64,000 nucleotides of DNA from DATNPX01 sp036702975 (GTDB taxonomy: Bacteria > Cyanobacteriota > Vampirovibrionia > Obscuribacterales > Obscuribacteraceae). The DNA is taken from positions 23,774 through 87,773 of the forward strand of contig DATNPX010000044.1 in the NCBI GenBank assembly GCA_036702975.1. The letters are read 5' to 3'. Both the position numbers and the translations under genes were made by a program. The notes beneath the pieces are model-generated. The model made no database searches. It was not told where the DNA came from and saw nothing but the letters and a program-made list of their open reading frames with translations. Position 1 is the first letter of the stretch. The number at the start of each line of letters is the position of its first letter. This document shows positions 17,274-26,617 of the stretch, in pieces.

Positions 17274-18488
17274 TTAGCTCCCGCTACGTCCACGACTGGA
17301 GCCACCACCAGAGCCGCCGCCAGAGAATTTTCTTCCGTAAGAGCTGCCACCTGTTCTTTTGCGATCGCCACCAAAGGAGCCACCAGCGCGCGGGCGAGCC
17401 GTGCCACCACTGGCGCCGCCAGTTCTAGGTTTACCGGAACCACCAGCTCTTGGTCTTGCGGCTCCACTTCTGCCGCCGCCGTCAAAGCTATCGGCGCCTG
17501 ACCCCGAACGACTGCGACTGGCACCATATGAACCGCCACCGCCGCCGCCACCGCTCGAGCGCGAACGAGTGCCGCCGCCATATGAGCCGCCACCGCTGCC
17601 GCCGCTTGAACGCGAACGAGTGCCACCACCGCCGTATGAACCGCCGCCGCTACCACTACTTGAGCGAGAACGGGTACCGCCACCGCCATATGAACCGCCG
17701 CCGCTGCCACCGCTCGAGCGCGAACGAGTGCCGCCGCCGCCATATGAACCGCCACTGCTGCCACCGCTCGAGCGCGAACGAGTGCCGCCGCCGCCATATG
17801 ATTTACCGCTACCACCGGCTCGGCCAGCACCAGTACGAGGTCTACCGCCTTCTTCACGGTCGCGATTTCCGAACCGTCCACCTTCCTCTCCGCGGGTTCG
17901 GCCTTCAGCCCTGTCTCCTCCCGCTGCCGAACGGAACTTACGCTCGGGACGACCTTGCTCCCTCTCCTCAAAGGACGGTGCTGCCTCCTCGGCAAACGAG
18001 CCTGACTCTGCTGTTAGCTCCTCGCCTCTATCTGCATCGGGACGCCACGTGCCTACTGGACTGCGATTCGTGCTTACAAATTCTGCGACATATTTGTCCG
18101 ATTTACCCAAACGTTTTCCGTGCGCCAACAACACAAATTTGAGGGCCTCGGTAAGATAGGTTTTGACGTTCATTTTTGACTCGTCAGCAAGCTCCTCGGC
18201 TAACTCGAGCATCCTTGGGCTTAGATGAAGACTGACGTTATCGGGTGGTGCTTCCCGCCGAGACCGTCCGGAACGAGCGTCAGATCGGCCTCGGTCTGGC
18301 CGACTGCCGCCTCCGAAGCCCCGACCACCACGTTCTGAGCCCTCTTCGGACTCGGCTGAAGAGGATGAGTACTTGCGTTCCCTATATGCTCTTTGAAACT
18401 CTTCAGACGTGCGGTTAGCCCTCGGCGCGCGCGGAGCATCGTCACTCTTGCCTGACTTACGCCGATCAGGTCTATCAAATTTGCCCAT
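17274..18488 (-). CDS. ribbon-helix-helix-like protein with GGSY/RGG low-complexity tail
   Basis: The 404-residue protein has a basic disordered N-terminus, a short foldable segment at about 83-140, and a long Gly/Ser/Arg-rich tail. The foldable part reads as a strand (NVSLHLSP) and two helices (RMLELAEELADE and TYLTEALKFVLLAHG), the order of a CopG/Arc ribbon-helix-helix dimer. The tail contains five 18-residue units built on SYGGGGTRSRSS plus a decayed sixth, then more Gly/Arg/Lys-rich sequence. An RNA- or DNA-binding, condensate-forming role is an inference. Base composition of the repeat is far more GC-rich than its surroundings. It follows a 47-codon gene with which it is probably co-transcribed. 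Confidence 0.7.
   Translation of the reverse strand: MGKFDRPDRRKSGKSDDAPRAPRANRTSEEFQRAYRERKYSSSSAESEEGSERGGRGFGGGSRPDRGRSDARSGRSRREAPPDNVSLHLSPRMLELAEELADESKMNVKTYLTEALKFVLLAHGKRLGKSDKYVAEFVSTNRSPVGTWRPDADRGEELTAESGSFAEEAAPSFEEREQGRPERKFRSAAGGDRAEGRTRGEEGGRFGNRDREEGGRPRTGAGRAGGSGKSYGGGGTRSRSSGGSSGGSYGGGGTRSRSSGGSGGGSYGGGGTRSRSSSGSGGGSYGGGGTRSRSSGGSGGGSYGGGTRSRSSGGGGGGGSYGASRSRSGSGADSFDGGGRSGAARPRAGGSGKPRTGGASGGTARPRAGGSFGGDRKRTGGSSYGRKFSGGGSGGGSSRGRSGS
17535..17810 (-). repeat. in-frame tandem repeat, about 54 bp per unit
   Basis: Five near-identical units encoding GGSYGGGGTRSRSS plus a Gly/Ser linker, with one unit a codon shorter and a degenerate sixth at the downstream end. Near-identity at DNA level suggests recent expansion by slippage or recombination. 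Confidence 0.85.
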
Positions 18489-18497
18489 TTAAAACTC

Positions 18498-18641
18498 TCA
18501 AGGGGTTGGTGAATGCACTGGCATCCAGGGCGCATCGTAATGGCTGGCGCTATCGCTGCGGTTCAGCCACGTCGGAGCAGTCGCCACAAGAACGCCCAAC
18601 ATGACGCTTAACCATACCGTCTTGAAGCTCAGTCTGTCCAT
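18498..18641 (-). CDS. small membrane or secreted peptide (47 aa)
   Basis: A 47-codon frame starts at an ATG with GGAAGG nine bases upstream. It encodes a basic N-terminus, a hydrophobic stretch (VWLSVMLGVLVATAPTWL) and a short polar tail ending SPTP. Its stop lies nine bases before the start of the glycine-rich RHH-like gene, so translation could be coupled. I know no family for it. The ribosome site, membrane-type hydrophobicity and spacing support a real gene. Confidence 0.5.
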   Translation of the reverse strand: MDRLSFKTVWLSVMLGVLVATAPTWLNRSDSASHYDAPWMPVHSPTP

Positions 18642-18796
18642 CGAGTTACGCCTTCCGAATTAAAACTTATGCTAGTGAATATTCCAACCATAGCTTTGTT
18701 CCACCCAGCCAACTTCTTAATCTCCCAATGGCGAAAAGTCTCTTAAAAGTGACCCAAATTGGGCAAAATAGAGAAAGGCGAGAGGAAGGAAACAGA

Positions 18797-19783
18797 ATGG
18801 AATCCAACACCGGCAGGTCCCCAAGTTGTAAGAGTCAAAGAAGAAGGCTCCTGGACAATTCGGACAATCCAGACAGTATTCACAGCAATCAAAATTCATT
18901 CGAGGTTGTGCTTGGGGGAGGCGGAATAAAAGGGTTTGGACTCATAGGTCTGCTGCAAGCATTGGAAGAACGAGAGATACCAGTGCACTACATGACTGGA
19001 ATATCAATTGGCTCGATTGTCGCCACTCTGTACGTAAACGGTTACTCTCCGGAAGAAGTTCAAGAGATTATATTCAAAGAACTACATACGGTGCTTCCCG
19101 ATCCGGTAACGGAAACAAAGCCGATCTGGAAGGGTGGCTACCGCACCGTCTACACCGAAATTCTTGGGCCCTATGTGAAACTTTGGAACCTTGAGAAACA
19201 TCTGCGCAATCTCGTCGAAAAATACCACTGCAAACCACAAAAGAATTTGCGCCTTGTCGCCTCAAACTTATTCAACGGTCGCCCCGTTGTTTTTGAAGGC
19301 ACAGACTACAATCTCGTCGGAGCGCTAGCTGCTTCTTGCGCCTTCCCGCTTGTGATGAAGCCCATCGTGTTAGAAAAACAGAGTTGCGAATTAACCCGCC
19401 GCTTTAAGCGGTTGCAACTTCAGCACAGCCTGCTCATTGATGGAGGCATTCACCATCCGCATCCCGGTCATTTTTGCAAAGGTCCGGCGATCATCGCAAA
19501 GCTTGGATTTGCGCGGAAGATGCCAGCTGAGAAATTGACCCCAGCCGAGTACATGTGCCACCTCTTGGAAGTGATGGGTTCTCGCGTCCTGGAGACAACC
19601 TATCCAGACCCGGCCGAGCATATTGTCGTTCCAGTCGGCATGTCCGATGTTGCTATTCTCTCATTCGCACTTCCCAAAGCTAAGTGCGAAGAGATGGTAA
19701 CCTATGGATACGAACAAACATTAGCGTACTTAGATGCCGCTGAAGCAGATGGTAAGTTCACTCTGAAAGCTGCAATCGCGTAA
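18797..19783 (+). CDS. patatin-like phospholipase
   Basis: The 328-residue protein has all patatin landmarks: the oxyanion loop GGGGIKG (40-46), nucleophile Ser70 in GISIG, and the catalytic Asp in IDGG near 213. Enzymes of this family hydrolyse acyl chains from phospholipids or related lipids with a Ser-Asp dyad. The first 35 residues are polar and may be disordered; no signal peptide is visible. The ATG at 18797 has an AAGGA site six bases upstream; the earlier in-frame ATG at 18728 has none. It is a single gene with no immunity- or secretion-related neighbour. Confidence 0.85.
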   Translation: MESNTGRSPSCKSQRRRLLDNSDNPDSIHSNQNSFEVVLGGGGIKGFGLIGLLQALEEREIPVHYMTGISIGSIVATLYVNGYSPEEVQEIIFKELHTVLPDPVTETKPIWKGGYRTVYTEILGPYVKLWNLEKHLRNLVEKYHCKPQKNLRLVASNLFNGRPVVFEGTDYNLVGALAASCAFPLVMKPIVLEKQSCELTRRFKRLQLQHSLLIDGGIHHPHPGHFCKGPAIIAKLGFARKMPAEKLTPAEYMCHLLEVMGSRVLETTYPDPAEHIVVPVGMSDVAILSFALPKAKCEEMVTYGYEQTLAYLDAAEADGKFTLKAAIA

Positions 19784-19847
19784 GCGTCACTTTTTTTCGC
19801 AGCCGCTCCGCCACCAGCAGCGATACCGTTGTACTGACGATAGTGTT

Positions 19848-20306
19848 CTAACTAACCGCAGCGACCATTTCATATTTCCCAGCGCCAGATGGGTGGAAGC
19901 CCACGCGAGAGAAGAATTCCGCCGCATCAGGTCTGGTGTTTGATTTGTCTGGTGTTCTGAAATCGGTTCTCAAAACTTTGTATTCCAGATTACGGGCAAA
20001 AAACAAAATTTGTTCTACAAGCTTTCTTCCTAGACCTCTTCTGCGTGCCGACTCATGCACGCAAAGATATCGCAACGAGCAGACATCCTCATTCTCGCCC
20101 TTGCGAGCAGCCGCAAAAGCTATCACTGCCTCATTCTCTTCGACGACGATAAAGACTCCATCATGACCGATGAAAGCGAGCTCAATGTTTCTGAGATCGG
20201 CATCAGCGGTTTCAAGATCGAAATTAAAACCGCCATCTCCGGCACATTTTTTTGCCAGGTCTCGACACGCTGGTTCATCTTGTTTATTGCCAATTCTTAG
20301 TTGCAT
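19848..20306 (-). CDS. GNAT family N-acetyltransferase
   Basis: The 152-residue protein has a single GNAT domain with the acetyl-CoA pyrophosphate loop RRRGLGRKL near 90-98 and a following helix, plus the C-terminal FFSRVGF motif common in the family. It would transfer an acetyl group from acetyl-CoA to an amine of unknown identity. It lies downstream of the pyrophosphatase gene but is separated from it by a terminator. Confidence 0.82.
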   Translation of the reverse strand: MQLRIGNKQDEPACRDLAKKCAGDGGFNFDLETADADLRNIELAFIGHDGVFIVVEENEAVIAFAAARKGENEDVCSLRYLCVHESARRRGLGRKLVEQILFFARNLEYKVLRTDFRTPDKSNTRPDAAEFFSRVGFHPSGAGKYEMVAAVS

Positions 20307-20335
20307 AGAATTACTTGAGGTTGTGCGCTATTTCC

Positions 20336-20372
20336 CTAAAGAAACGGGTTGCGCTCTTTTGCACAACCCGTT
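20336..20372 (-). terminator. intrinsic terminator downstream of hppA
   Basis: A perfect 9-bp stem (AACGGGTTG/CAACCCGTT at 20343-20372) is followed on the minus strand by a short T-rich run. It lies 25 bases after the pyrophosphatase stop. Confidence 0.7.
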
Positions 20373-20396
20373 GTCCAGATTTGGTTCGCTTGGTGT

Positions 20397-22463
20397 TTAC
20401 ACCAAATATCCCACAACCAACAGTGCCACGATATTCAAAATCTTGATCATCGGATTGATCGCTGGACCAGCAGTGTCCTTGTAAGGATCACCCACGGTGT
20501 CTCCGGTTACAGCAGCCTTGTGAGCTTCTGAACCTTTGCCACCGAAGTTACCTTCTTCGATATATTTCTTCGCGTTGTCCCATGCCCCACCACCTGAGGT
20601 CATAGAGATGGCTACGAAGATACCTGTGACGATGCTGCCGACAAGAACGCCACCAAGAATCTTGGCTGCGGCGTATTGACCGGGAACGGCGTGGTTTAAC
20701 CAGAAGGCACCAAGAGCAGCGATTACAACTGGTGTCAATACCGGCAGTAAGGCTGGCAAAACCATCAACTTGATCGCAGCTCGAGTGACGATATCCACGC
20801 ACGAAGCATAGTCTGGTTTCCCAGTGCCTTCCATGATGCCGGGAATCTCTTTGAATTGGCGACGAACTTCGTCAACGACCAGACCGCCGGCATAACCGAC
20901 TGACTCCATGGCCATTGCGGCGAAGAGATAAGGAATCAAACCGCCTAGAAAGAGCCCCGCGAGAACATAAGGGCTCGAGAGGTCGAAGTTGATTGCTGAT
21001 GCTTGCCCGCCAGCTTTAGTGACGGCAGCTTGCAATTCTTCCGTGTAGGAGCTGAATAGCACGATGGCGGCAAGACCTGCAGAACCGATTGCATAGCCTT
21101 TCGTCACGGCTTTAGTAGTGTTACCTACGGCGTCGAGCGGGTCTGTTACGGCTCTTACTTCTTTCGGCAGCTCTGACATTTCGGCAATACCGCCGGCGTT
21201 GTCGGTAATCGGACCGTAAGAGTCAATTGCGACGATGATGCCCGACATGCTGAGCATAGACATCGCGGCAAGCGCAACGCCAAACACTCCAGCCAATTGG
21301 AACGAAATCAGAATACCGGCAACGATTACGATCACAGGCATAGCCGTTGAACGCATCGAGACAGCCAAACCAGAGATGATGTTCGTTGCGTGTCCGGTCT
21401 CAGAAGCTTTAGCGATACCGCGTACAGGCTTGAAGGCTGTCGAGGTGTAGTATTCGGTAATCCATACAATGAGACCAGTGACTACAAGGCCGACCAAGCT
21501 GGCGGCGAAATAATGCTTCGGCAAAGCACCGTCGAAACGCATCATTTTGTCAGTTACTAACCAGAAAGCACCAGCGGCGAGAACACCAGCAACGACCAGA
21601 CCTTTGTACAAAGCACCCATGATGTTTTTGTCTGAGCCAAGTTTGACACAGAAAGCACCGATGATGGAGGTGATGATCGAAGCACCGCCCAGCGCGAGCG
21701 GATAGAGAAGAATCTGCGGATTTGTCTGAATTTGATTGGCGAATATTTCGCTTTCAATTAACATGGTGGCGATGGCGGTGACTGAATATGTTTCGAACAA
21801 GTCAGCAGCCATACCGGCACAGTCACCAACGTTGTCACCGACGTTGTCTGCGATCACTGCCGGATTGCGCGGATCGTCTTCAGGAATACCGGCTTCAACT
21901 TTGCCGACCAAGTCAGCGCCGACGTCTGCAGCCTTGGTGTAGATGCCACCGCCCAGACGAGCAAAAACTGAAATCAAACTAGCTCCAAATCCCATACCGA
22001 TTAGAGCTTTTACGTCCTTGGTGATAGCGTAGAAAACGGAGACTCCGAGCAAGCCCAGTCCAACAACCAATAGCCCAGTCACTGAACCGCCCCGGAACGC
22101 TACCGAGAGAGCCTTTTCTAAACCGTTCTTTGCCGCTTCAGCGGTGCGGACGTTTGCACGAACCGAGACGAACATGCCGATATAACCAGCAAGCGAACTC
22201 AATACAGCACCAGTTACGAAACCAGCCGCTGTCTTGATTCCGAGCGTAGCAGCAATGATGGCTGCCAGCAAAACACCTACAATCGCGATAGTTGTGTACT
22301 GACGATTCATGTAGGCGTTGGCGCCTTCTTGAATTGCAGAAGCGATGCTCTGCATACGTTCGTTACCGGCGCTGAGCTTCAGCACATCCCAACTGGCGTA
22401 TGCGCCATACCCCAGCGCTAATCCTGCGCATCCCCAGACCATTTCCAGAGCGACGTCACCCAT
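20397..22463 (-). CDS. hppA: membrane-bound proton-translocating pyrophosphatase, K+-independent type
   Basis: The 688-residue protein with about 16 membrane helices carries the PPi-binding signatures EDDPRNPAVIADNVGDN and CAGMAADLFE, and a second acidic site near the C-terminus (GDTVGDPYKDTAGPA). It hydrolyses PPi and pumps H+. The diagnostic stretch is GNTTKAVTKG: Lys at the position that is Ala in K+-dependent enzymes marks the K+-independent H+-pumping class. The start at 22463 has AAGGGAG seven bases upstream; an in-frame upstream start would add a non-membrane extension of 33 residues without a ribosome site. It is divergent from the amidase gene. Confidence 0.93.
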   Translation of the reverse strand: MGDVALEMVWGCAGLALGYGAYASWDVLKLSAGNERMQSIASAIQEGANAYMNRQYTTIAIVGVLLAAIIAATLGIKTAAGFVTGAVLSSLAGYIGMFVSVRANVRTAEAAKNGLEKALSVAFRGGSVTGLLVVGLGLLGVSVFYAITKDVKALIGMGFGASLISVFARLGGGIYTKAADVGADLVGKVEAGIPEDDPRNPAVIADNVGDNVGDCAGMAADLFETYSVTAIATMLIESEIFANQIQTNPQILLYPLALGGASIITSIIGAFCVKLGSDKNIMGALYKGLVVAGVLAAGAFWLVTDKMMRFDGALPKHYFAASLVGLVVTGLIVWITEYYTSTAFKPVRGIAKASETGHATNIISGLAVSMRSTAMPVIVIVAGILISFQLAGVFGVALAAMSMLSMSGIIVAIDSYGPITDNAGGIAEMSELPKEVRAVTDPLDAVGNTTKAVTKGYAIGSAGLAAIVLFSSYTEELQAAVTKAGGQASAINFDLSSPYVLAGLFLGGLIPYLFAAMAMESVGYAGGLVVDEVRRQFKEIPGIMEGTGKPDYASCVDIVTRAAIKLMVLPALLPVLTPVVIAALGAFWLNHAVPGQYAAAKILGGVLVGSIVTGIFVAISMTSGGGAWDNAKKYIEEGNFGGKGSEAHKAAVTGDTVGDPYKDTAGPAINPMIKILNIVALLVVGYLV

Positions 22464-22722
22464 AAATAACTCCCTTAGTTCGTTTTTTCTTCGGTTCGCC
22501 TCAGACCAAATACGCCCTCGACAGCCAACAAGCAAAGAGTTGACTTCGCTGTCGGTTTGCAAGAGGTGATGACCAATAACTGGCTGAAAGCAGGCTCTAG
22601 CGTAGCAGGCTCGACAAATAAATTCACAAAGTTAGGTCAAGGTTGGATTTAATTTACGCCTCACCGGTGGTGGCACGGATATCAAGCACATATATACGCA
22701 CGTCCGTGGGGCTTGCAGGGCA

Positions 22723-22731
22723 TGTTATGAT
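22723..22731 (+). promoter_or_regulatory. extended -10 promoter element for amidase gene
   Basis: TGTTATGAT matches the extended -10 form (TG-n-TATGAT) and lies 31 bases before the start codon, a normal distance. No clear -35 is present, as expected for extended -10 promoters. Confidence 0.45.
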
Positions 22732-22761
22732 AGCTTCGCCCTAGAAAGTTAAGGTAGCCTC

Positions 22762-24711
22762 ATGTCGCGGCAATCAAGGCTGATTGCTGGATTTATAAGT
22801 CAACTGGCGACATTCCTCATCACGGCGAACATCGCGCTCGCTGTCTCGGCCGGTGAGACGAACAGCATCGTCACCTGCGTGCAAAACGACCGCGCCGGTT
22901 CGGTCACTCTTTTTACACGCAAGAAAACACCGCTGTCGGCTCCGCAAGTATCGTATCTGCCTGGTGAAGATGGGGAGATAATCATGACCGCCGATTTTGA
23001 TGGGCTGTCTTGGAACCTACCCACGCGAATTATTCGTATCAACGGCGACTGGCAGAAAGAGAAAGGCATTCGGGAAGTTCGGGTCGGGCAATTGCAGGTT
23101 AGTCCGCCGGTTTGTCGTATTTCTGTCGTCACGACTAACGGGCGGGCCTTAAGAAGTCTGAACTTTAAAAGCGTCCCAGGAAGCTTAATCGTCAGGTGGC
23201 CGGTCGAACCACAGCAGGTTTCACCGATAACCGCCTACAGTCAGTCAAATTCGAGCGATGCGCTTAGATACACCGCGCCAAACACTAGTGCAGCCCCCCG
23301 CATTCCGGCGGCAGGCCCGGTAGAGCCTTTGCGCACAGCCACTCAGCCACCACCAGTTGCACCGAGCATTAAGACCTATTCTACTTACACGAATGGTCGA
23401 GAAGGCGCAGATACTAGTTTCACTGCAGCTAAACCCAAAATGCGCCCATTGCTTGTGCAGTCGAGTGACGGCAGAAACTCTCAAGTAAACAACAATGGCG
23501 ATTGGTTAGAAGATGCTCAAGACCCGGATGCAGCAGTTACAGCCGCGATTCCAGGGACCCAAGGCGGCGGGCTGCGAAATCAAAATAAAGCAGGACAAGG
23601 CCAGACCTGGATAGATGAAGCAAAACCACCAACAATAACGCTTTCAACCGAACGAGACCCTAGCATCGGTGATTCGTCCAATGCTACTTTCCGCCTCAGA
23701 ATAAAATCTGATCATTCGTTAACTTACAGCACGTTTAGGTTATCTAATCCTGAACGTTACGTGATCGATTTTCTCAATTGTCCTGAGTTAGTCGACGCTC
23801 AGTTACCTGACGCACAGGCAAGCGAGTTTATTCGTTCGGTTCGTGTCGGGCAACCTGAAGACCCGGCAAAAACTCGACTGGTCATCGACCTGATTAACGA
23901 ACCAGTGGCTATAAAAGAGCAAGTGCAAAAAGACGCGAGCATTCTCACAATTAGACTCTCGCGCTCGCTCGAAGCTGCCGACCACGCTGCCACGCAAGTT
24001 CCAGTGCCTGGTGGCACATCAATCGTTCTTGATGCCGGTCACGGCGGCAGCGATCCAGGTGCACAGCGTGGCGATGTTCAAGAAAAACAGATCACACTCG
24101 ACATAATTGAGAAACTGCGCCGGCGACTTGAAGCAAGAGGATTCCGTGTCTCGCTAACGCGCGGAGATGATACTTTCGTTTCACTGGAAGACCGTGTGCG
24201 AATTACGAACAATATCCAACCTACCTTGTTTCTTAGTGTGCACATTAACGCAATGGAGACGGCCAATGATATTCACGGTATAGAAACGTACTACCAAACT
24301 GAACAGAGTCGTGCTCTTGCTGATGCCGTCCATGAGAATCTGGTCACTCGACTGGATGCGCCAGACCGCGCAGTGCGCAAGGCTCGCTTCTATGTCATCA
24401 ATCACACTTCGGTACCTGCTGTTCTGGCTGAAGTCGGCTTCATATCCAACAAGGACGAGCGAGACAAATTAATCTCTTCTGATTACCAAGGCCGGGTCGC
24501 TTCTGCTCTTGAGCAGGGTGTTATGCTCTATCTTGATAAGCAACTGGCGCGCACTCAACCAGACAATATACGAACCAGCGATAGAGGATATTCGTCTGTT
24601 AGGGACGGCAGTACAGCGAACGCAACAACGGGAACAACCAGGGTCTACGGCAAGTCAAACAACCCAAGCATCGCCAAGCGTTGGACGCAATTCGAAGACG
24701 CCGCACGATAA
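22762..24711 (+). CDS. N-acetylmuramoyl-L-alanine amidase (AMIN + Amidase_3)
   Basis: The 649-residue exported protein has a signal peptide (about 1-30), an AMIN domain near 310-405 (TYSTFRLSNPERYVIDFLN) and a C-terminal Amidase_3 catalytic domain (about 420-600). Zinc ligands are visible in LDAGHGGSDPG and SVHINA, with Glu in the VQEKQ stretch and in AEVGFIS. It cleaves the amide between muramic acid and the stem peptide, usually at division sites. A second beta-rich domain at 40-150 may be another AMIN-like module; the region 150-300 is Pro/Ser/Thr-rich linker. AAGG precedes the ATG by seven bases. Confidence 0.92.
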   Translation: MSRQSRLIAGFISQLATFLITANIALAVSAGETNSIVTCVQNDRAGSVTLFTRKKTPLSAPQVSYLPGEDGEIIMTADFDGLSWNLPTRIIRINGDWQKEKGIREVRVGQLQVSPPVCRISVVTTNGRALRSLNFKSVPGSLIVRWPVEPQQVSPITAYSQSNSSDALRYTAPNTSAAPRIPAAGPVEPLRTATQPPPVAPSIKTYSTYTNGREGADTSFTAAKPKMRPLLVQSSDGRNSQVNNNGDWLEDAQDPDAAVTAAIPGTQGGGLRNQNKAGQGQTWIDEAKPPTITLSTERDPSIGDSSNATFRLRIKSDHSLTYSTFRLSNPERYVIDFLNCPELVDAQLPDAQASEFIRSVRVGQPEDPAKTRLVIDLINEPVAIKEQVQKDASILTIRLSRSLEAADHAATQVPVPGGTSIVLDAGHGGSDPGAQRGDVQEKQITLDIIEKLRRRLEARGFRVSLTRGDDTFVSLEDRVRITNNIQPTLFLSVHINAMETANDIHGIETYYQTEQSRALADAVHENLVTRLDAPDRAVRKARFYVINHTSVPAVLAEVGFISNKDERDKLISSDYQGRVASALEQGVMLYLDKQLARTQPDNIRTSDRGYSSVRDGSTANATTGTTRVYGKSNNPSIAKRWTQFEDAAR

Positions 24712-24902
24712 CCAAACCGAGCCCGTAAACCGACCGCAAAACTACTGTTAAAAAGCGGAAAAAAGACGCAAGAACGTGCGGGGAAAAGGGCAAAAATCAA
24801 ACAAGATCAAGAAATGATCTGCGCGGTCCGAAAAGAAGATCACGTAAGCTTGTTTTACTGAGAAAAGAGTTTCCGGTCGAAGTTCAGGGGTCAGTTTAAT
24901 TG

Positions 24903-25871
24903 ATGGACATGTGGTCTGAAATCGAAGCGAATCAAGTCCTTAAGGGCAGCTCAAAAATAGGACTCTTCGACTCAGGCGTAGGTGGTCTTTCAGTATTGAG
25001 AGAGCTACAAAGTTACGCTTCTTCGAGCGGGCGCAATATCGAATTTGTCTATGTCGGAGACACAGCGCGCTGTCCTTACGGCAACAGATCAACCGAAGAG
25101 ATTCGCCTTTTCGTTGAAGAGATTGTTCTTTGGCTTAATGAGCGAAAAGTAGATTCCATTATCATGGCGTGCAATACCAGCGCAGCACTCGCCTTACCGT
25201 TTGCTAAACAGATTTCCAACGTTCCGGTTATCGACCTCATAGGGCCTACCGCGAGCACGGTGCTCAACCATGCCACCAAAATTGGTGTCATGGCCACGGC
25301 GGCAACTGTGCGCAGCCGTGCATTCAGCAGAGCGTTCACAGCGCTCAATGACAAAGCGGAGATCGTGGAACTAGGTTGCCCAGATCTTGTGCCGATCATC
25401 GAAGCCGGAAATATCGACAGACCAGAGACAATCCTTGTAGTTCGCAAATATGTTGATGCTTTAAAAGAAGCCAAAGTGAATGCCATCATCCTTGGTTGCA
25501 CACACTTCCCTTTCTTGCGCAAGCTGATTCAGCAACTTGTCGGCGACGATATCTATATAATCGATCCAGCAGAATCGATCACAACTGAGAGCAAGGGCGT
25601 TTTGAAACGGTTCCTAGCGGAGACGACCACAGACTTGAGTCTCAATCAGGATCTGTCATTGAACACTGACTTTTATGTAACTGGCTCACTGGCGCAATTC
25701 AACAAGGCCGCCAGCAAATGCCTAGGGCAGACAATCAATGCCACTAATAATCTCAGTTTGGGAGAGTTGGCCGGCACACACGCCAGACGCTTTCTCACTC
25801 AAGCCGCAAACGCTCTCAACAATTCCACAAATTTAGCAGGCTCGACGTTGCCGCAGGCAGCAGCTTCGTAG
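24903..25871 (+). CDS. murI: glutamate racemase
   Basis: The 322-residue enzyme interconverts L- and D-glutamate for peptidoglycan. Both catalytic cysteines are present, in MACNTSAA and LGCTHFPF, along with the substrate-binding GLFDSGVGGLSV near the N-terminus and VYVGDTARCPYG. It is longer than the typical 265 residues because of a C-terminal tail of about 50 residues rich in Asn/Ala. It follows the amidase in the same direction after about 190 bases, so the two make a small cell-wall locus. A TTG three bases before the ATG is an alternative start. Confidence 0.95.
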   Translation: MDMWSEIEANQVLKGSSKIGLFDSGVGGLSVLRELQSYASSSGRNIEFVYVGDTARCPYGNRSTEEIRLFVEEIVLWLNERKVDSIIMACNTSAALALPFAKQISNVPVIDLIGPTASTVLNHATKIGVMATAATVRSRAFSRAFTALNDKAEIVELGCPDLVPIIEAGNIDRPETILVVRKYVDALKEAKVNAIILGCTHFPFLRKLIQQLVGDDIYIIDPAESITTESKGVLKRFLAETTTDLSLNQDLSLNTDFYVTGSLAQFNKAASKCLGQTINATNNLSLGELAGTHARRFLTQAANALNNSTNLAGSTLPQAAAS

Positions 25872-25955
25872 CTTAATTACATACATCAAATCAATTTAGC
25901 CGCCAAAAGCGCTATCTTACCCGCATGCGTGCCGGTTCACCAGATAGAGGCTGAA

Positions 25956-26567
25956 ATGGACACATTGCAATTAACCACGGGCAGTGCCTTTGTTTCGCTG
26001 GAAGCCGCCAAAGAAGCGGCTTTGAGTTGCCAGCTCTGCGCATTGTGCAAAGAGCGCAAGAAAGTAGTCTTCTCAAAAGGGAATCCGAAAGCACAACTGA
26101 TGCTGATTGGCGAAGGTCCAGGCCGATATGAAGACGAGACAGGATTGCCGTTTGTCGGACGCGCAGGTCAGTTGCTAGACAAAATTCTTGCCTCGGTCGA
26201 CATAGGACCCGACGACATATACGTCTGCAATATCGTCAAATGCAGACCACCACAAAACCGAGTGCCGACGCCAGATGAGATGGCGTCCTGCCGTCCGTAT
26301 TTGGAAGCACAGATCCATTTCGTGCAACCAAAACTAATACTATTGGCGGGGTCAACAGCCGTGCAAGGAGTGTTACAAGTTAAAGATCCTATTAGCCGCC
26401 TGCGCGGCAAATGGTTCGACTACAAAAACAGTGCTAAAGTAATGGCGGTGTTTCATCCCTCGTACCTTCTGCGAAATGAATCACGTGAAGTCGGAAGCCC
26501 CAAATGGCTCATGTGGCAGGACATAAAAGAAGTTCGAAAAGCCTTAAATGCGCTTCAGCAAAATTGA
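25956..26567 (+). CDS. family 4 uracil-DNA glycosylase (4Fe-4S)
   Basis: The 203-residue enzyme removes uracil from DNA. Seen are the first cysteine pair (CQLCALC), the catalytic-site motif GEGPGRYEDETGLPFVG, two more cysteines in CNIVKCRPP and the CRPYL stretch, and the HPSYLLR motif near the C-terminus. Four spaced cysteines fit the 4Fe-4S cluster of family 4. The ATG at 25956 has GAGG six bases upstream and is preferred to the GTG at 25929. It lies 84 bases after murI. Confidence 0.92.
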   Translation: MDTLQLTTGSAFVSLEAAKEAALSCQLCALCKERKKVVFSKGNPKAQLMLIGEGPGRYEDETGLPFVGRAGQLLDKILASVDIGPDDIYVCNIVKCRPPQNRVPTPDEMASCRPYLEAQIHFVQPKLILLAGSTAVQGVLQVKDPISRLRGKWFDYKNSAKVMAVFHPSYLLRNESREVGSPKWLMWQDIKEVRKALNALQQN

Positions 26568-26617
26568 AATTCGCAACAGCGAAAGTTCTTTGAAGAAGAT
26601 ATTTAACGAGGTAAGCA

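Noticed and set aside
17535..17810. Regular repeats that could suggest a CRISPR array
   Set aside because: The units are contiguous, in frame and without variable spacers; they encode a protein repeat.
17261..17995. Long minus-strand frame of 244 codons within the glycine-rich gene
   Set aside because: It is a frame shadow of the tandem repeat: Val/Ala repeats arise from the same GGN codons, and it has no ribosome site or recognisable domain.
17359..18159. Plus-strand frame of 266 codons rich in Pro/Arg opposite the glycine-rich gene
   Set aside because: Antisense translation of GGN/CGN repeats gives a Pro/Arg-rich pattern; no start signal or family match.
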